From: Elusimicrobiota bacterium
GTDB lineage: Bacteria > Elusimicrobiota > Elusimicrobia > UBA1565 > UBA9628
Assembly: GCA_028717865.1 (NCBI GenBank)
Contig: JAQUMZ010000060.1
Span: 1 to 10,044 of the forward strand
Direction: 5' to 3'
Length of the DNA: 10,044 bases
Shown piece after piece: positions 7,707 to 10,044 of this stretch. The position numbers were made by a program, and so were the translations under genes. Every line of letters starts with the position of its first letter. Position 1 is the stretch's first letter. The notes beneath the pieces are model-generated. The model saw nothing but the letters and a program-made list of their open reading frames with translations. It was not told the DNA's origin and ran no database searches.

Positions 7707-7730
7707 GGGGGACGTCCTTTATAGGGGGAC
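7697..7730. repeat. Two adjacent 17-nt palindromic repeat units over a stop codon
   Basis: Unit A (7697-7713, GTCCCTATAAGGGGGAC) and unit B (7714-7730, GTCCTTTATAGGGGGAC) abut exactly and match at 13 of 17 positions. Each has GTCC and GGAC ends around an AT-rich core, so each can fold on itself. The junction makes the 8-nt palindrome GGACGTCC, and a degenerate continuation (GTTCC) follows unit B. Unit A covers the last two codons and the TAA stop of the upstream gene. It resembles the REP-like or transposon-end repeats that are often scattered in genomes, but no transposase is present here. Whether it recurs elsewhere cannot be seen from this window. Confidence 0.6.
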
Positions 7731-7835
7731 GTTCCTTGCTTTGTTTGCTTTTCTCCTAAAAGCCCCGCCGTCCGTGTCCCCGGCGCTGTGATGGAAATTT
7801 CGGGAAAGCCTGACACCGTGCCGTCAAGCGGTGTT

Positions 7836-7844
7836 TGCTACAAT
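7836..7844 (+). promoter_or_regulatory. Extended -10 promoter for the last gene
   Basis: TGCTACAAT matches the extended -10 form TGnTATAAT at all but one position. No good -35 is seen 16-18 nt upstream, which extended -10 promoters can tolerate; a CTGACA at 7810-7815 is too far away (23 nt). Transcription would begin around 7851, giving a leader of roughly 107 nt before the ATG at 7958. Confidence 0.5.
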
Positions 7845-7881
7845 AGGCGGGCGCGCGGCCGCTTGGGTCCTTGGGCCTATT
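7842..7881. promoter_or_regulatory. Inverted repeat spanning the promoter start region
   Basis: AATAGGC (7842-7848) is exactly complementary to GCCTATT (7875-7881) across 26 nt. The first arm overlaps the -10 element and lies mostly before the expected transcription start. If functional, it would act as a split operator in DNA rather than as an RNA hairpin. A 7-bp match over this distance could be chance. Confidence 0.25.
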
Positions 7882-7957
7882 CAGACTGGGTCTTGAGACT
7901 CATTTCTTTCGGGCCTTTCGATTCCTGGCGGCCGGCGGCGCCGCGGTTACACTCGAT

Positions 7958-10044
7958 ATGTACATGGGCCTCTGGCGAAAAGTCCTTGCCGCGGCGCTTT
8001 GCGCCTGCATGCTGGCGCCCGCTCCCGGGCTGGCCGCCGCGCCTCCCGCCCCCGATGACGGCGCGGGCGTGGCGCCCACCGAGGTCCTGCGCTTCCTCGA
8101 TGCGCACGGCGCTTTCAAGGGGCCCGACGACCCGGTCCGCCAGTACGTCGGCAACGACAAGTTCATAACGCCGCTCGGCGCGGCTCTCTACCGCGAGCTG
8201 CAGGCCCGCTACAACCCGAAGGAAGAGATCGAGGGCATGCAGGAGTCCTTCAAGGCCCTCGCCCGCTCCGGCCCCTACAGCGACAAGAAGGCGGCGGTTT
8301 TCAAGACGGCGCTGGAGCGCTACCGCGATAAATTCGGCGCCCTGCCCCAGGTGCCCGACGCGGACGGGGAGGACACCTTCCGCCTGGGCACCCTGCGCGA
8401 GATGTACATGACCGGGGCGGCCGCCGCGGACGCGCCCAAGGCCGAATATTCCCAGGTGGACCTGCCCGGCGACCAGGGCCACGAGTTTTGGGACAAGAAC
8501 GGCGTGGCCTTCATACTCAACAAGAACAAGGTCACGGTCTACAATCGCGAGCTGCAGAAGATGCAGCGCCAGCTCAACAAGGCCCGCCCCGCCCAGGCCC
8601 CGTTCATACCCGAGACCGGCCGCTACAGCCAGCAGATGTTCCTGGCCAGCTATTGGAGGCTGAAGCTCCAGTGCGACCAGCTCGACATGGCCATGCGCCT
8701 GGACCGGATGCTCAACATCGCCGAACTCTTGGGCGACCAGAAAAAGGACCAGGTCTGGTTCGACCCCAAGAATCCCAATCAGATCAACGCGGAGCTGGAA
8801 AAAGCCCTCATCGAGAAGGCGAAGGCCAAACCCTACTCCCACAAGGGACGGAAGTACTCGATCTGGGACATCGCCGAGGCCAAGACCCGCTTGCGCGCCG
8901 ACTACCTGGGCAAGGCCTCGGAGGGGGTCTCGTACTTCAAGGCCGAGACGGACAAGCTCAAGGGCGCCGACTCGATCACGGACCAGAAGATCAAGACCAT
9001 GGAGATGGGCGAGCAGTACGTAATGCGCTATCTCTCGCTTTCCTTCCTGGAGACCCAGAAGTTCGCCCTGCGCAACCAGCTCGAGCGCCTGAACCGCGAC
9101 TCGCCGGATTCCCAGATGCTCGAGGAAAGCCTGGAGAAGATGCCCCTGGACGAGGCGGGCAAGGCGCGCTACCGGGCCGAGGCGCCCAAGGCGCGGGCCC
9201 GCCTGGAGCGCCTGCTGGCCGTCCTGGGCCGGGTCGAGGACGTGCTGTTCGCGACCGATTACGCCTCGAACCTGGACCTGGCTTCCGCCGCCCTCAGCTC
9301 CAGCCAGAAGGAAATCGGCGAGAGCGGGCAGAACTACGAGCTCTTCGTGACCGCCCCCGCCATGCTCCTGGCCCTGGCCAACCAGACCGGAAGCTATCTG
9401 CCCAAATTCAACGGTTCCCTCGACCCGCGCCAGTGGAGCTGGGGCTGGGGCAAGAAGTTGGCCGCGGACTCGAAGCTCGCCAAGGGCTACAGCGGCGACA
9501 TGAAGCGCGTCGAGCGGCTCGTCGGCGGCGGCAAGGCCGCCGGGGCGGAGGGATTCGAGGAAATCGCGCGCATGATCTCCAACGGGGACTACCGGTCCGC
9601 GCGCAAGGCCGTCATCGCGCTGGATCCCGACGCGGTCTACGCCCGTCCCGCCCTGGCTTTGAGCGGCGAGGCCGCGCGGGTCACCGACTCGGCGCGCCTG
9701 ACCGCGGCGCTAAAATCGGCCCGCGAGACCCTGGGCCGGGTCGCGGAGATCAACCGCTGGGTCAACATGGCCGACAATTTCATCACTTGGTCCGTGAGCG
9801 TGGGGCTGGCCGCGCCCGTCCTGCGCACGGCCTTCGCGGGGGTCGAGGTCGCCGCCTACAAGTTCGCCGCCGGCATGCAGCAGCTGAAAATCCCCTATGT
9901 CTCGACGCCGGTTTCCTGGGTGTTAAAAGGGATCGGGGCCGCTTCCGAGCAGGTCCGCCTGCGGCTGGCCTCGCTCGAGCCGGCCCAGGAGAAAATGCGG
10001 CAGACCGGCGTGGGCGGGCCCCTGGCGCGCTATCTGCGCAACAG
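7958..10044 (+). CDS. Partial exported, mostly alpha-helical large protein (5' end, runs off window)
   Basis: The frame is open from 7958 to the right edge: 695 codons with no stop, so the C-terminus is missing. The start is ATG 7958 or ATG 7964; neither has a Shine-Dalgarno. The N-terminus is signal-like: W6 R7 K8, hydrophobic core 9-20, and likely cleavage near GLAAA (24-28). An alternative lipobox reading at L14-C15-A16-C17 is weak. Most of the rest is charged and helix-prone (many E, K, R, Q, L), with a tryptophan-rich WSWGWG at 493-498. A long hydrophobic or amphipathic stretch at about 608-640 could be a second membrane segment or a buried helix. The only other cysteine is C239. The family is not recognised. 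Its separate promoter suggests independent expression, while the shared orientation and export signal suggest the same envelope system. The frame was checked by hand translation of most lines. Confidence 0.88.
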   Translation, partial: MYMGLWRKVLAAALCACMLAPAPGLAAAPPAPDDGAGVAPTEVLRFLDAHGAFKGPDDPVRQYVGNDKFITPLGAALYRELQARYNPKEEIEGMQESFKALARSGPYSDKKAAVFKTALERYRDKFGALPQVPDADGEDTFRLGTLREMYMTGAAAADAPKAEYSQVDLPGDQGHEFWDKNGVAFILNKNKVTVYNRELQKMQRQLNKARPAQAPFIPETGRYSQQMFLASYWRLKLQCDQLDMAMRLDRMLNIAELLGDQKKDQVWFDPKNPNQINAELEKALIEKAKAKPYSHKGRKYSIWDIAEAKTRLRADYLGKASEGVSYFKAETDKLKGADSITDQKIKTMEMGEQYVMRYLSLSFLETQKFALRNQLERLNRDSPDSQMLEESLEKMPLDEAGKARYRAEAPKARARLERLLAVLGRVEDVLFATDYASNLDLASAALSSSQKEIGESGQNYELFVTAPAMLLALANQTGSYLPKFNGSLDPRQWSWGWGKKLAADSKLAKGYSGDMKRVERLVGGGKAAGAEGFEEIARMISNGDYRSARKAVIALDPDAVYARPALALSGEAARVTDSARLTAALKSARETLGRVAEINRWVNMADNFITWSVSVGLAAPVLRTAFAGVEVAAYKFAAGMQQLKIPYVSTPVSWVLKGIGAASEQVRLRLASLEPAQEKMRQTGVGGPLARYLRN

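Larger units (their letters stand above)
7707..7957. other. 251-nt intergenic region before the last gene
   Basis: This is the largest gap in the window. From left to right it holds most of the palindromic repeat pair; a T-rich stretch with a weak 6-bp hairpin (7747-7763); an extended -10 promoter (7836-7844); a 7-bp inverted repeat overlapping that promoter (7842-7881); and a GC-rich segment with a GCGGCCGC palindrome (7855-7862). Overlapping 4-bp AGAC/GTCT inversions lie at 7883-7899. I find no convincing small gene, tRNA or strong intrinsic terminator. The reading frame of the downstream gene stays open back to a TAG at 7844-7846, but contains no ATG or GTG before 7958. Confidence 0.6.

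Noticed and set aside
7747..7763. Hairpin GCTTTT/AAAAGC as a terminator
   Set aside because: The stem is six pairs, mostly A-T, and no T-run follows it on either strand. It is too weak to call an intrinsic terminator.
7998..8011. Lipoprotein signal in the last protein (L-C-A-C)
   Set aside because: A cysteine at the -2 position is unusual for a lipobox and the hydrophobic core before it is short. A signal peptidase I site near GLAAA fits better, though the lipoprotein option is not excluded.
7788..8168. A 126-codon + strand frame starting in the gap
   Set aside because: It overlaps the signal-peptide start of the last gene in another frame, has a Pro/Arg/Ser-biased product, and stops soon after entering that gene.
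7877..8842. A 321-codon minus-strand open frame beside the last gene
   Set aside because: It mirrors the + strand frame that runs from 7958 to the window edge with a clear signal sequence. Its own start lies inside that gene with no promoter or ribosome site noted.

Overview
The window looks like high-GC chromosomal DNA from an uncultivated bacterium. All five protein genes lie on the + strand. Two have cleavable-looking signal peptides, and three are membrane-embedded or membrane-anchored. I recognise none of the five products as a named family, so functions below stop at location and architecture. Large, Ala/Gly-rich, exported hypotheticals of this kind, an extended -10 promoter and a GGGGGACGT repeat fit my general impression of a diderm candidate lineage such as Elusimicrobiota. 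That is a weak guess, because the window holds no marker gene, rRNA or tRNA.

Layout: (1) the 3' end of a Gly/Met-rich small polytopic membrane protein (to 353). (2) 12 nt later, a 441-aa single-pass membrane protein with a cysteine-rich C-terminal segment (366-1691). (3) After 70 nt, a 797-aa single-pass protein with a long Ala/Gly-rich stretch, a six-cysteine segment and a helical tail (1762-4155). (4) After 116 nt carrying a plausible promoter and an inverted repeat, a 1144-aa secreted multidomain protein cut up by Gly/Pro linkers (4272-7706). (5) After a 251-nt gap with a tandem palindromic repeat and an extended -10 promoter, a mainly helical secreted or envelope protein that runs off the right edge (7958 onward).

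The shared orientation, export signals and placement suggest parts of one envelope-associated apparatus: small membrane protein, two bitopic anchors with large presumably periplasmic parts, and two large exported proteins. Genes 1 and 2 are almost certainly cotranscribed. Genes 3, 4 and 5 sit behind progressively larger gaps and probably have promoters of their own. A 12-nt motif recurs in the gaps before genes 3 and 4, which hints at common control. No mobile-element gene, CRISPR array or RNA gene was seen.
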